Positions 1 to 8,128 of a DNA stretch of 32,034 nt are shown here, one piece after another. Each line of letters starts with the position of its first letter. Position 1 is the first letter of the stretch. Position numbers and translations under genes: made by a program. The notes beneath the pieces were generated by a model. That model did no database searches, was not told the DNA's origin, and saw only the letters and a program-made list of their open reading frames with translations. The stretch is from Asaia bogorensis (GTDB lineage: Bacteria; Pseudomonadota; Alphaproteobacteria; Rhodospirillales; CAMCUA01): assembly GCA_945878455.1 (NCBI GenBank), contig CAMCUA010000006.1, positions 1 to 32,034 on the forward strand, read 5' to 3'.

Positions 1-814
1 TCAGGGTTTCGCCAGCCTGCAACTGGCTGAGCCGCTTTTTTTCACGTTCGCGCGCACGCCGGACGGAAGCCAGGCTGCGCGTACGCTCCTCACTGTCATC
101 GAGGGCTTCGGTGATCGTGATCTTGCCGGTACGTCGGCGTGGTTCGCCACGCTTGGCGCCCAAGCTGGGGCGGCGTACTTCAGCCCGACCCGGACGACGG
201 CGCGCCCGTTCGGCGTCATCATCGCCTTCGGTCTCGAGAGATTTTAGTTTGGCGGCAGCATGGGCCGCCGCAACCTTGGCCTGTTCTTCGCGCCGCTTGG
301 CTTCTTCTTCCTCGGCCTTGCGTACTTCGGCTTCGGCCTTGAGCATGGTGTCGACATCGACCGGGGCAGCAATCTCTGGCACCACCACCTCGGAAGCCGG
401 TGCCTCGACCGGCTCTTCCACCGCCGCACTTTCAACCTCGGGATCCGTCCCGGTGGCTGGCGCTTCATCGCCGGCCCGCTTGGCAACCTGCAAGGCGCGA
501 ACACGGGCTGCTTTTTCTTCGTTGGTCAGGCTGGCCGTGGCGGCACGAGCAATTTCCTGCTCTTCCTCGGTCACCACCGTTTCGGGCAGTTCCTCTGGAA
601 CCTCTCGGGCCCGTACCCTGGTCATCTTGCCGGCATCGTCAAGGGCATAGGTACGTTTCTTGCGCACCTCGACGGCGACCACCTTGGTGCGTCCATGCGA
701 AAATTTCTGGCGAACCTGGCCGCCCTCGACCGTCTTTTTCAGCTCCAGCTTACCGGGCCTGCTCAGGCTTAGCGGCGAGGCTTTCTGCTGGTCTTGTTCT
801 TTGATTTCCGTCAT
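1..814 (-). CDS. infB: Translation initiation factor IF-2, N-terminal part (cut by window edge)
   Basis: IF-2 is the GTPase that brings initiator tRNA to the 30S subunit. Only the first 271 codons are here; the frame is still open at base 2 and the G-domain lies outside the window. The start is ATG at 814-812, reading MTEIKEQDQQ. Residues about 15-65 match the alphaproteobacterial IF-2-associated domain (LSRPGKLELKK, then VRQKFSHGRTK). After that comes a long low-complexity stretch rich in Ala, Glu and Arg, typical of the poorly conserved IF-2 linker. It is the last visible gene of rimP-nusA-ylxR-infB and follows ylxR by 45 bases, which hold a small hairpin. No strong Shine-Dalgarno sequence is visible. 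Identification is secure from the N-terminal domain and gene order; nothing can be said about the catalytic part. Confidence 0.93.
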   Translation of the reverse strand, partial: MTEIKEQDQQKASPLSLSRPGKLELKKTVEGGQVRQKFSHGRTKVVAVEVRKKRTYALDDAGKMTRVRAREVPEELPETVVTEEEQEIARAATASLTNEEKAARVRALQVAKRAGDEAPATGTDPEVESAAVEEPVEAPASEVVVPEIAAPVDVDTMLKAEAEVRKAEEEEAKRREEQAKVAAAHAAAKLKSLETEGDDDAERARRRPGRAEVRRPSLGAKRGEPRRRTGKITITEALDDSEERTRSLASVRRAREREKKRLSQLQAGETL

Positions 815-837
815 ATCGAACCAGTTCCAAAGATGTC

Positions 838-854
838 GATCGGCCGCGCCGATC
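838..854 (-). other. Perfect hairpin in the ylxR-infB gap
   Basis: GATCGGC and GCCGATC form a perfect 7-bp stem around a 3-base loop, between the ylxR stop and the infB start. There is no U-run after it, so it is not an intrinsic terminator. It could be an mRNA processing or stability element, or it could be chance in GC-rich DNA. Confidence 0.4.
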
Positions 855-859
855 TGCTA

Positions 860-1543
860 TCAGACCGATGGCGCGGTAATGTCGCGGAAGCCCTCGAGCC
901 GTCCGCATTCCCGCACCAGCTTTTCCGCCAAGGCACCCGGCGCAATCACCACATGAACGGCTTGTTCACGCCCGAATACCGATCCCAATTCCTCTCGGCC
1001 AAACAGCGCCGACACCGCTATTCCGCCGGCTGCGGCCCGCATTTTTGCCGCCTCGCCTGCGGAAGCGTCCGACGCCAGCAACAACAAGCCGCCACGGCCA
1101 GCCTTCAACCACTCCCGCGCCTTATCGTGCCCGGCGACCGCCACACCGGCACGTCGGGCCAAGCCCACCGTGTCGAGACAGCGCCGGGTTAGTGCCGCGG
1201 CCACCCGATCGGCAAGGTCCGCGGGTGTCGTTACCGCCGCACGCGCGGCGCGCGCAAACAGCTTTTTCTTCACGGCTGTATTAACCGTATCGCGACACGC
1301 TCTCAACCACAAACCCCGGCCTGGCAACCGTTCAGCCAAGTCCATCACCGCGCTGCCATCCGGTCCGACGACGAATCGCACCAGAACTTCCTTGGGCAAC
1401 GTGTCGCCACTGACCAAGCAACGGCGCGTCGGCGCGTCCTTGTCCCGCGCCGCACCGCGCCGTTTCGCGTCAGGCCGTTGTTCGGTTGTCGCGAGTTCAA
1501 GCCGTATGGGTCTCTCCTTCAGCCGTGCCGGCCTTAACGTCAT
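860..1543 (-). CDS. ylxR: RNA-binding protein with YlxR (DUF448) and L7Ae-like domains
   Basis: This is the small nucleic-acid-binding protein usually encoded between nusA and infB. The N-terminal half carries the YlxR fold (TRRCLVSGDTLPKE, then LPGRGLWLR and a KKKLFARAAR basic patch). The C-terminal half (after about residue 95) looks like an L7Ae/L30e-type RNA-binding domain (GLARRAGVAVAGHDK, LLLASDAS, then FGREELGSVFGRE). This two-domain form is common in alphaproteobacteria. I chose ATG at 1543, giving 227 residues and a 47-base overlap with the end of nusA. An in-frame start at 1582 would add 13 residues and lengthen the overlap. The N-terminal 30 residues are not conserved, so the exact start is uncertain. 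Its precise molecular role is not firmly established; operon context points to transcription or translation. Confidence 0.88.
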   Translation of the reverse strand: MTLRPARLKERPIRLELATTEQRPDAKRRGAARDKDAPTRRCLVSGDTLPKEVLVRFVVGPDGSAVMDLAERLPGRGLWLRACRDTVNTAVKKKLFARAARAAVTTPADLADRVAAALTRRCLDTVGLARRAGVAVAGHDKAREWLKAGRGGLLLLASDASAGEAAKMRAAAGGIAVSALFGREELGSVFGREQAVHVVIAPGALAEKLVRECGRLEGFRDITAPSV

Positions 1544-3050
1544 CGGCAAACCAATGGGCGCGGGCCGCCATGATGATTTCATTGGCCCGCTCGATCGTCA
1601 GGCTTCCCGGAGGTACGATTTCGATCAGTTCGTCTCCGGCTAGATCGGCCAAGTCGTCGCGGGTCTTAACGCCTTTTTCGCCGAGCGCGACCAAGACGAC
1701 CGGCGTCAACCCCTCGATACCAGCCACATCGTCGGCAACTCCGAGTTCGCGGCGGCGCTTGGTCAACTCTTCGTCGCGGGCGGCGATATAGGCCCGCGCC
1801 CGTTCACGCAGTTCATGGGCGACATCTTCGTCGAAGCCCTCGATATCGGTCAGATCTTCTAGCGGCACGAAAGCAACTTCCTCGACCGACGAGAAGCCCT
1901 CGGTAACCAATAGGTGGGCGATGACGTCATCGACGTTGAGTGCATCGATGATCATCTGCGAACGCGACCGGAATTCTTCGGTGCGTCGGTCCGATTCCTC
2001 GGCTTCGGTGAGTATATCGATATCCCAACCTGTCAGCTGCGAAGCGAGGCGCACATTCTGACCGCGCCGGCCAATGGCCAAGCTCAACTGGTCATCGGGC
2101 ACCACCACTTCAATGCGGTTGGACTCCTCGTCCAAAACCACCTTGGTGACCTCGGCCGGTGCCAATGCGTTGACAATGAAGGTGGCCGGATCCGACGACC
2201 ATTGGATGATGTCGATCTTTTCGCCCTGCAGCTCGCTGACCACTGCCTGGACGCGAGAACCGCGCATGCCAACGCAAGCGCCAACCGGATCGATGCTCGA
2301 GTCGTTGGACAGCACGGCGATCTTGGCACGTGAGCCGGGATCGCGGGCGACCGACTTGATTTCGATAATGCCGTCATAGATTTCCGGCACTTCCTGCGCA
2401 AACAGCTTGGCCATGAACTGGGGATGGCTGCGTGACAGGAAAATCTGCGGACCCCGCGGCTCTTCGCGCACATCCATGATGTAGGCGCGCAGGCGGTCAC
2501 CAGTGGAGAAATGTTCGCGTGGGATCGCTTCGTCCCGACGCAACAATGCCTCGGCGCGGCCGAGATCGACGACGATGTTACCGAACTCGATACGCTTGAG
2601 CAGGCCGTTGACGATCTCGCCGATGCGGCCTTTGAACTCCTCGAACTGCCGCTTGCGTTCGGCTTCACGAACTTTTTGAACGATGACCTGTTTGGCTGTC
2701 TGGGCGGCGATACGGCCGAAATCGATCGGCGGCAGCGGCTCGATGACGAATTCGCCGACGGCGACGTCCGGATGCTTGCGATGCGCCCGTTCGGGCGTGA
2801 TCTGAGTCGCCTCGTCCTCAACCTGATCGACCACTTGTAGGTAGCGGGCCAGTTTGATGGCCCCCGACGCACGATCGATCCGGGCACGGATATCGTGCTC
2901 CAGGCCGTACTTGGAACGACCGGCCTTTTGAATCGCCTGCTCCATGGCTTCGAGGACTTCCTCGCGGTCGATGCCCTTATCACGGGCAACGGTATCGGCC
3001 ACCTGGAGCAACTCGGGGCGAGTATGAATGATTTCGTTTTCCATGGGCAT
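1497..3050 (-). CDS. nusA: Transcription termination/antitermination factor NusA
   Basis: NusA binds RNA polymerase and nascent RNA, acting in pausing, termination and antitermination. At 517 residues it has the long proteobacterial architecture: NusA N-terminal domain (about 1-135), S1 domain (about 139-205; GRIGEIVNGLLKRIEFGNIV), KH1 (GACVGMRGSRVQAV, about 257-270), KH2 (LAIGRRGQNVRLASQ, about 324-338), and two C-terminal acidic helix-hairpin-helix repeats (LTDIEGFDEDVA, and a second near GIEGLTP). Two in-frame ATGs are possible, at 3050 and 3044 (MENEIIHTRPEL); neither has a clear Shine-Dalgarno sequence. The rimP stop lies 6 bases upstream, so translational coupling is likely. It is second in rimP-nusA-ylxR-infB. 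Confidence 0.97.
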   Translation of the reverse strand: MPMENEIIHTRPELLQVADTVARDKGIDREEVLEAMEQAIQKAGRSKYGLEHDIRARIDRASGAIKLARYLQVVDQVEDEATQITPERAHRKHPDVAVGEFVIEPLPPIDFGRIAAQTAKQVIVQKVREAERKRQFEEFKGRIGEIVNGLLKRIEFGNIVVDLGRAEALLRRDEAIPREHFSTGDRLRAYIMDVREEPRGPQIFLSRSHPQFMAKLFAQEVPEIYDGIIEIKSVARDPGSRAKIAVLSNDSSIDPVGACVGMRGSRVQAVVSELQGEKIDIIQWSSDPATFIVNALAPAEVTKVVLDEESNRIEVVVPDDQLSLAIGRRGQNVRLASQLTGWDIDILTEAEESDRRTEEFRSRSQMIIDALNVDDVIAHLLVTEGFSSVEEVAFVPLEDLTDIEGFDEDVAHELRERARAYIAARDEELTKRRRELGVADDVAGIEGLTPVVLVALGEKGVKTRDDLADLAGDELIEIVPPGSLTIERANEIIMAARAHWFADDVKAGTAEGETHTA

Positions 3051-3056
3051 CTGAAT

Positions 3057-3548
3057 TCAATGTTGCTGTTGCTGGCGTGCGGCGGCGAGAAGTTCGTCGG
3101 TGATGACCAACTTGGCGCGGGATACCGCGGCGAATGGAATATCGTGGATGGAACCTTCGGCCTGAAGGCGGACATTGCCATCGGCAACGCCGACCAACCG
3201 GCCGGCGAACCGGCGGCGCCCGTCGAGCAGCCGGTCCGTTTCGAGCTTTGCCTCGAAACCGGCAAACCGTTCGAAGTCGGCAAGGCGCACCAACGGTCGA
3301 TCAATACCCGGCGAACTAACTTCTAGCGCATAGGCCTCTTCGATCGGGTCGTTTGTATCGAGTATGGCGGAAACGGCGCGGCTGACATCGGCGCAATCGT
3401 CGACCGTGATGGGACGCCCGTTCGGAGCCTCGATCATGATCTGCAACCGCTTGTGCGTCTTTCCCATCAGCTGCACCCGGACGATATCGAAGCCCAAGAT
3501 GCCGATTGTCGGTCCGACCAGTTCTTCGATGCGCGCGGAAAGCTCCAT
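3057..3548 (-). CDS. rimP: Ribosome maturation factor RimP
   Basis: RimP helps assemble the 30S subunit. At 163 residues it has the expected length and both halves of the family: an N-terminal alpha/beta domain (RIEELVGPTIGILGFDIVRV; DDCADVSRAVSAILD; YALEVSSPGIDRPL) and a C-terminal SH3-like domain (about 90-150). The start ATG at 3548 is preceded by a strong AGGAG Shine-Dalgarno sequence 6 bases upstream (GAGGAGACGGT). The tail is an unusual QQQQH run. It is the first gene of the nusA operon and begins about 100 bases after the trmB-side terminator, so the operon promoter probably lies in 3549-3650, although I could not pick out convincing -35/-10 boxes. Confidence 0.96.
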   Translation of the reverse strand: MELSARIEELVGPTIGILGFDIVRVQLMGKTHKRLQIMIEAPNGRPITVDDCADVSRAVSAILDTNDPIEEAYALEVSSPGIDRPLVRLADFERFAGFEAKLETDRLLDGRRRFAGRLVGVADGNVRLQAEGSIHDIPFAAVSRAKLVITDELLAAARQQQQH

Positions 3549-3649
3549 ACCGTCTCCTCAAAAGCCAAACTTGGCAACCGGCATCCGTAGCCATTCCCTC
3601 CCGCCGCGGATCGGCGACCGGCACGGACCCGGACGTTAGGGGGAGGCCC

Positions 3650-3680
3650 AAAACAAAAAGGAGGGCCGCCGGCCCACCTT
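3650..3680 (-). terminator. Intrinsic terminator after metK-trmB
   Basis: On the minus strand GGGCC-GGC-GGCCC forms a 5-bp GC stem with a 3-base loop, extended by flanking AGG/CCT across a T-T mismatch. It is followed by TCCTTTTTGTTTT. It lies about 100 bases past the trmB stop and separates trmB from rimP. The plus strand also ends in a T-rich run (CTTGTTTTTG), so the structure may work in both directions. Confidence 0.8.
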
Positions 3681-3779
3681 GTTTTTGCTCCGTCAAGGCA
3701 TTAAGCGATCACGGCGCGGACATTCGATTTGCCCGTGTCTTATACCTGGACGGGTTGGAAAACAAGACAAAACCGCGAT

Positions 3780-4484
3780 TCAGTGGGCAGCTTGGCGCGT
3801 TTGTCGTTGGAACAAGAGATAGAAACAACGCGCCCCGGCGGCAAGGGCCTTGGCCTCGTAGCGGGATTCGACCCAGTCGCCCGGCCGGCGCCAATCGGAC
3901 GGGCCATTGGTCAACGATCGGAAGTCAGGATGATTTGATGCCCGTTCCAACGTCCACCAAGCATAGTCGGCATGGTCGCTGGCAAAGATCAACTGTCCGC
4001 CATCCGCCAGTACGCGCGACAGGGTGGAGAGCACAGGTGGCGAGATAAGGCGGCGTTTGTGGTGGCGTGTCTTTGGCCAGGGATCCGGGAACAGCAGGTA
4101 GACACGCTCGAGGCTAGCATCGGGCAAGCGCTCCAACACCTCGCGCGCATCGCCGTCGTGCACGCGTAAGTTTTGCAGGCCGAGTTGGTCGACGTGGCGG
4201 AGTAGGCTGGCGACACCATCGGCATAGACTTCGCAGCCGATGAACCCGACGTCCGGATGGGCCGTCGCCAGGGTCGCCAGATGTTCTCCGCCGCCGAACC
4301 CGATTTCCAGCCAGACCGATCGCTTCGGCGCGGCAAACAGGCCCACCGTGTCGATAGCACCTGCCGCCGGCACGCGCAGGGCCGGCAGCAATTCCGTGAC
4401 GAGAGCGGAGCGGGCGTGGCGTAGGCGATGCCCGCGGCGGCGGCCGAAGGTGCGTAGCGGCCGCGACGCGGGGTCTGTCGTCAC
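3780..4484 (-). CDS. trmB: tRNA (guanine-N7)-methyltransferase TrmB
   Basis: TrmB methylates G46 in the tRNA variable loop using S-adenosylmethionine. The SAM-binding glycine motif is at about residues 60-69 (EIGFGGGEHL), and the family signature FPDPWPKTRHHKRR is at about 132-145. A later SDHADYAWWTLE segment also fits. I chose GTG at 4484 (VTTDPASRPLRTFGRRRGH), giving 234 residues, the normal length. The longer open frame would reach back into metK with non-conserved sequence. The start is 7 bases after the metK stop, so the two are co-transcribed: metK makes the SAM that TrmB uses. Transcription ends at the hairpin at 3650-3680. Confidence 0.95.
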   Translation of the reverse strand: MTTDPASRPLRTFGRRRGHRLRHARSALVTELLPALRVPAAGAIDTVGLFAAPKRSVWLEIGFGGGEHLATLATAHPDVGFIGCEVYADGVASLLRHVDQLGLQNLRVHDGDAREVLERLPDASLERVYLLFPDPWPKTRHHKRRLISPPVLSTLSRVLADGGQLIFASDHADYAWWTLERASNHPDFRSLTNGPSDWRRPGDWVESRYEAKALAAGARCFYLLFQRQTRQAAH

Positions 4485-4491
4485 CGGAACG

Positions 4492-5667
4492 TCAGTGAGC
4501 CCCGAACGCGGACTTGAGCGTGGCGACGAGATCGGTGCGCTCCCAAGAGAATCCGCCGTCGGCATCGGGCGCCCGGCCGAAGTGGCCATAGGCGGCGGTG
4601 CGCGCATAGATCGGCTTATTGAGGCCAAGATGTTCGCGGATGCCGCGCGGCGACAAGTTCATCGCCTTTTGCAGGACCATAGAAAGCCGATCCTCGGCAA
4701 CCTGTCCCGTACCCTGAGTGTCGACGTAAACGGACAACGGCTTGGACACGCCAATGGCATAGGCAACCTGGATGAGGCACTTCTCCGCCAAACCTGCGGC
4801 GACGACGTTCTTCGCCAGATAGCGCGCCGCATAGGCCGCGGAGCGGTCGACTTTGGTTGGGTCCTTGCCCGAGAAGGCACCGCCGCCATGTGGTGCAGCG
4901 CCGCCGTAAGTATCAACGATGATCTTGCGGCCGGTCAGCCCGGCATCTCCGTCCGGCCCGCCGATCACAAAGCGGCCCGTGGGATTGACGTAGAATTCCG
5001 CCTCCGGGCACATCCAGCCTTTCGGCAAGACCTTGAGCACATGCGGCCGGACGATTTCGCGGATGGCATCCTGACTGAGGTTTTCAGCATGTTGGGTCGA
5101 CACGACAACACTCGTCGCCCCAATCGGCTTGCCGTTGACGTAGCGTAGTGTCACCTGGCTCTTCGCGTCGGGCCCGAGGCCCGGCTCCGCACCGGAATGA
5201 CGGGCTTCAGCCAGGGACCGCAAGATGGCATGAGAGTAATGGATCGGGGCCGGCATTAACGCCTCGGTCTCGGAGCAGGCGAAACCGAACATCAGGCCCT
5301 GATCGCCGGCGCCTTCGTCCTTATTGCCAGCGGCATCGACGCCTTGTGCGATGTCCATGGACTGGGCATGCAGATAGATAGCGACGTCGGCATGCTTCCA
5401 ATGGAAGCCCTCCTGTTCGTAGCCGATATCCCTCACCGCGTGGCGAACCACTTCTTCAAGCGTCGCCGACGTTATCGAGGCGGGACCGCGCACTTCGCCG
5501 GCCAGCATGATGCGGTTGGTCGTGCACATCGTTTCGCAAGCGACCCGCGAATGCGGATCGGCCGTCAGAAACGTATCGACCACCGCATCGGAAATGCGGT
5601 CGCTGACCTTGTCGGGATGTCCTTCGGACACCGACTCGCTGGTGAACAGGTAATCGGAATTCGCCAT
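4492..5667 (-). CDS. metK: S-adenosylmethionine synthase
   Basis: MetK makes SAM from ATP and methionine in the cytoplasm. At 391 residues it is standard length. Visible motifs are [18 protein letters not shown] (about 11-28), [16 protein letters not shown] (119-134, the MetK signature 1 region) and the glycine-rich [19 protein letters not shown] (261-279, signature 2). The start at 5667 ([13 protein letters not shown]) has GGGGG about 8 bases upstream; the longer in-frame ATG at 5751 would add a non-conserved 28-residue leader overlapping the untranslated hairpin. Upstream are 258 bases of leader with at least one stable hairpin (5718-5743), suggesting regulation at the mRNA level. Confidence 0.98.
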   Translation of the reverse strand: MANSDYLFTSESVSEGHPDKVSDRISDAVVDTFLTADPHSRVACETMCTTNRIMLAGEVRGPASITSATLEEVVRHAVRDIGYEQEGFHWKHADVAIYLHAQSMDIAQGVDAAGNKDEGAGDQGLMFGFACSETEALMPAPIHYSHAILRSLAEARHSGAEPGLGPDAKSQVTLRYVNGKPIGATSVVVSTQHAENLSQDAIREIVRPHVLKVLPKGWMCPEAEFYVNPTGRFVIGGPDGDAGLTGRKIIVDTYGGAAPHGGGAFSGKDPTKVDRSAAYAARYLAKNVVAAGLAEKCLIQVAYAIGVSKPLSVYVDTQGTGQVAEDRLSMVLQKAMNLSPRGIREHLGLNKPIYARTAAYGHFGRAPDADGGFSWERTDLVATLKSAFGAH

Positions 5668-5925
5668 CGTCGATACCCCCGTCTGACGTGTCATCCTTAA
5701 ACCGGACCGGGGCATCCAATTCTTCCTCTCGTGGGGAAGAACTCGTCGCACCCACTTAGAGCCTTTTTTCGCGTGGTAGCAAGCGGTCCAAATCTATCCA
5801 CGCCCTGGACAATAGCCCCAAGGCCAAGCCTCAAGGAGGCGCCCTTTTCGCAATCTTTAGAGGGAACGTCAAGTACGGCTACCACCAGCGAGCGGTCGAA
5901 ACTTGGCCGCCAGGTGGTGGCGCGG
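5668..5925 (-). promoter_or_regulatory. metK leader / intergenic region
   Basis: 258 bases lie between the XRE stop and metK, the longest gap in this block. Reading toward metK: a long imperfect inverted repeat just past the XRE stop (GCCACCACC ... GGTGGTAGC enclosing GCGG/CCGC), a TTGACG at 5867-5872 with no good -10 partner, a GCCTC-CTT-GAGGC mini-hairpin, a run of A residues, and then the strong hairpin at 5718-5743. I did not recognise SAM-II or the SAM/SAH class by eye, but a SAM-responsive leader before metK would be biologically sensible. Confidence 0.45.
5718..5743 (-). promoter_or_regulatory. Hairpin in the metK leader
   Basis: In the transcript, AGTTCTTCC and GGAAGAATT pair as a 9-bp stem (one G-U pair) around an 8-base loop CCACGAGA. 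It lies about 50 bases before the metK start. The following bases are not a U-run, so it is not a simple terminator; an attenuator or riboswitch arm is possible. Confidence 0.5.
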
Positions 5926-6402
5926 TTATTCTTCCGACGGCGCGTTGGCTATGGACTTCACCAGTTCGAACAGGCGCTTGCGAATCTGCGGGCTAGTGAT
6001 GCGATAATAGGCGCGAACAAGCTCCAGCGTCTCGCGTTTGGTTAGTGGATCGGGCTCGAAACTGGTTTGGGCCTGATCGGCAAAACCACCAACCGGACGA
6101 CCGGAATTGGCCTTTACGTCGTCGGCCATATCGTCGAAGAAAAAGGATACGGGTATGTCCAACACCTTGCTCAACTCAAAGAGCCGGCTGGCGCCGATAC
6201 GATTGGCACCTCGTTCGTATTTCTGAATCTGTTGAAATGTCAGCCCGATAGCCTGGCCCAGCTTTTCCTGGCTCAGACCCAGCAAGGTGCGGCGTAATCT
6301 GACCCGCCGGCCAACATGCACATCGACGGGCCGCGGCGTCCCCAATACGCGATCTTCATCCGCCCCTGACCGACTCCCCGGCTTTCTTCCACGCTTCGCC
6401 AT
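5926..6402 (-). CDS. XRE-family helix-turn-helix transcriptional regulator
   Basis: A DNA-binding regulator of about 158 residues. The HTH_3 domain spans about residues 30-88 (VGRRVRLRRTLLGLSQEKLG, then LTFQQIQKYERGANRIGASRL). The basic N-terminus (MAKRGRKPGS) may contact DNA. The C-terminal part (about 120-155) is helical (LTKRETLELVRAYYRI; IRKRLFELVKSIA). I chose ATG at 6402 because the upstream 20 residues to 6462 look non-conserved. A similar regulator sits between lnt and metK in many alphaproteobacteria, so this is probably part of the ancestral block rather than a transferred gene. Its target is unknown; neighbouring metK and its own promoter are candidates. Confidence 0.85.
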   Translation of the reverse strand: MAKRGRKPGSRSGADEDRVLGTPRPVDVHVGRRVRLRRTLLGLSQEKLGQAIGLTFQQIQKYERGANRIGASRLFELSKVLDIPVSFFFDDMADDVKANSGRPVGGFADQAQTSFEPDPLTKRETLELVRAYYRITSPQIRKRLFELVKSIANAPSEE

Positions 6403-6511
6403 CTGCTCATGCCCGCTTCTGAGTGGTTTACCCTGCGTGCCAATCCAGCCCCCTGGAGGCACAGGTGCAGATTGCGGTAACAGGCCTCAACCTGCGGGAG
6501 CAATCTACAAT

Positions 6512-6517
6512 ATTATA
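6512..6517 (-). promoter_or_regulatory. Possible -10 box before the XRE gene
   Basis: A perfect TATAAT on the minus strand sits at the end of lnt, in the only AT-rich patch of this block. A TTGAC at 6543-6547 is about 24 bases upstream, too far for a standard spacer, so this is only a candidate for an internal promoter. Confidence 0.3.
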
Positions 6518-8123
6518 GTGAGTATTCGCCAATGATTTTAGGGTCAACCCCATTTCTTATAGGGGAATCCCTAAGTTGATTTTGGCGATGACCCACCCAT
6601 CCGCTACCGGCCGCCACCAAGATGAGCAGAGCCGTCACGATATCTCCCATGCCGGCGAAGGGTGGGGGCGGTAGGGCAGTCGGCAGATCGGCGTCGAGGT
6701 AGCCCATTTCGCCAAGTCCGAGCCGGGCAGTAACACGGCCGTAACCATCGACCACACCGCTAATGCCGGTATTGGCGACCCGGACGACCGGCAGACCTTC
6801 CTCTACGGCGCGCAAGCGAGCGGCGGCGAAATGCTGATAAGGCCCGGCGGAATGACCGAACCAGCCATCGTTGGTGATGTTGAGAATCCACTCCGGCCGA
6901 TCGGTTGGCGCGGTGACCGCACCGGGGAAGATGATTTCATAGCAAATCAGCGGACTGACCGGCGGCAGGCCTGGGAGGCGAAGAGTGCGCAGCCCGGGTC
7001 CGGAAGAGAAGTCGAGGCGGCCCTCAGTAATCTTGTTCAGCCCGATAATGCCGCGTAACGGCACGTATTCACCGAAGGGAACGAGGTGGAACTTGTCGAA
7101 GCTGCCAACGACCCGTGCCTTTGAATCGATGGCCAATAGACTGTTCCAGACATGGGCGGTGCCATCGGAGTCGCGTCCGCCACGTGGGGCGCCGGTGATC
7201 AGCAAACCGCCTTCAGGTACGATTCTGCCGACCAATTCGCGGATCGGCGTATCCGTCGCTAGGAAGAAAGGGACTGCCGTCTCCGACCAGATGATGTGTG
7301 TCGGTGCCGGCGATGCCGGTGTCGAGCTCAGCTCTAGATGAGCAGCCAAGTGGCGCTCACGCATGTTGTCTTGCCACTTCAGCTGCTGCGCAATGGCCGG
7401 CTGCACCAGTCTGAGCCTGACGCCCGCGACCCGGGCATCGTCCGCCCATAACAGGCGCAAGCCACCGCCGACGGCCAACAGCAGGAACAGCGCCGTCGGC
7501 AGGCCGATACCCACCCACATACGCCGTCTGAGGGATCCCGGGAGTTGGGCTACGAGCGATGGCGCGGCTGCCGCCCCGACGGTCAACAACCCCAGCCCGT
7601 AGGGGCCGACAAGAGCAGCCGACTGTAGGACACTCTCGACCGGCACCCAGACGGTTGCCATCAGGTTCCAGGGAAAGCCGGTCAATAACCATGACCGTAT
7701 CCATTCCTGAAAGGCCCAGGCCGCAGCGAAGGCCAGCACCCGCGCGCCGCGACGCGGTGCGACACCTACGGCCAGCCAAGTCACGCAACCGGTGAACAGG
7801 GCGAAAAAAGCCGCGAGCCCGAACACGGCAAAGGGAATCATCCAGGCGAAGCGAGCGGCATCGATCAGCAGCGCGACAGAGATCCAATAAAAGCCGCTAG
7901 CAAAATGGCCGAGGCCGAACCACCAGCCCAAGGCAAATGCCGCGCGGCGATTGGGCGCGGCGCCGATCAACCAGAGCAACCCCGTCATAGCAGGAACGAG
8001 CAGGGGAAGCAGATGCAAGGGCGGCAGCGCGGCTGTCGCCAACGTACCCAGGAAAACTGCGATGGCAGCACGCCGCCAGCCGACCATCGCGGTCAGCCGT
8101 TCGCGCCATCTTCCCAGGGCCAT
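6513..8123 (-). CDS. lnt: Apolipoprotein N-acyltransferase
   Basis: Lnt transfers an acyl chain from phospholipid to the N-terminal cysteine of apolipoproteins at the inner membrane. The protein has 536 residues. About 220 N-terminal residues form hydrophobic membrane segments (for example 20-55, 62-90, 95-120 and 165-220). The periplasmic nitrilase-like domain follows, with the catalytic triad visible as Glu281 (IIWSETAVPF), Lys344 (SFDKFHLVPFGEYVP) and Cys394 (LICYEIIFP). The NITNDGWFG and ARLRAVEEGLPVVRVANTG motifs also fit. A last membrane helix is near 490-515. It starts 5 bases after the corC stop, so they are co-transcribed. Confidence 0.97.
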   Translation of the reverse strand: MALGRWRERLTAMVGWRRAAIAVFLGTLATAALPPLHLLPLLVPAMTGLLWLIGAAPNRRAAFALGWWFGLGHFASGFYWISVALLIDAARFAWMIPFAVFGLAAFFALFTGCVTWLAVGVAPRRGARVLAFAAAWAFQEWIRSWLLTGFPWNLMATVWVPVESVLQSAALVGPYGLGLLTVGAAAAPSLVAQLPGSLRRRMWVGIGLPTALFLLLAVGGGLRLLWADDARVAGVRLRLVQPAIAQQLKWQDNMRERHLAAHLELSSTPASPAPTHIIWSETAVPFFLATDTPIRELVGRIVPEGGLLITGAPRGGRDSDGTAHVWNSLLAIDSKARVVGSFDKFHLVPFGEYVPLRGIIGLNKITEGRLDFSSGPGLRTLRLPGLPPVSPLICYEIIFPGAVTAPTDRPEWILNITNDGWFGHSAGPYQHFAAARLRAVEEGLPVVRVANTGISGVVDGYGRVTARLGLGEMGYLDADLPTALPPPPFAGMGDIVTALLILVAAGSGWVGHRQNQLRDSPIRNGVDPKIIGEYSL

Positions 8124-8128
8124 CGCGG

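Noticed and set aside
2084-3304. Minus-strand frame (406 codons) overlapping nusA and rimP in another phase
   Set aside because: Ser/Arg/Pro-rich shadow of two well-identified genes.
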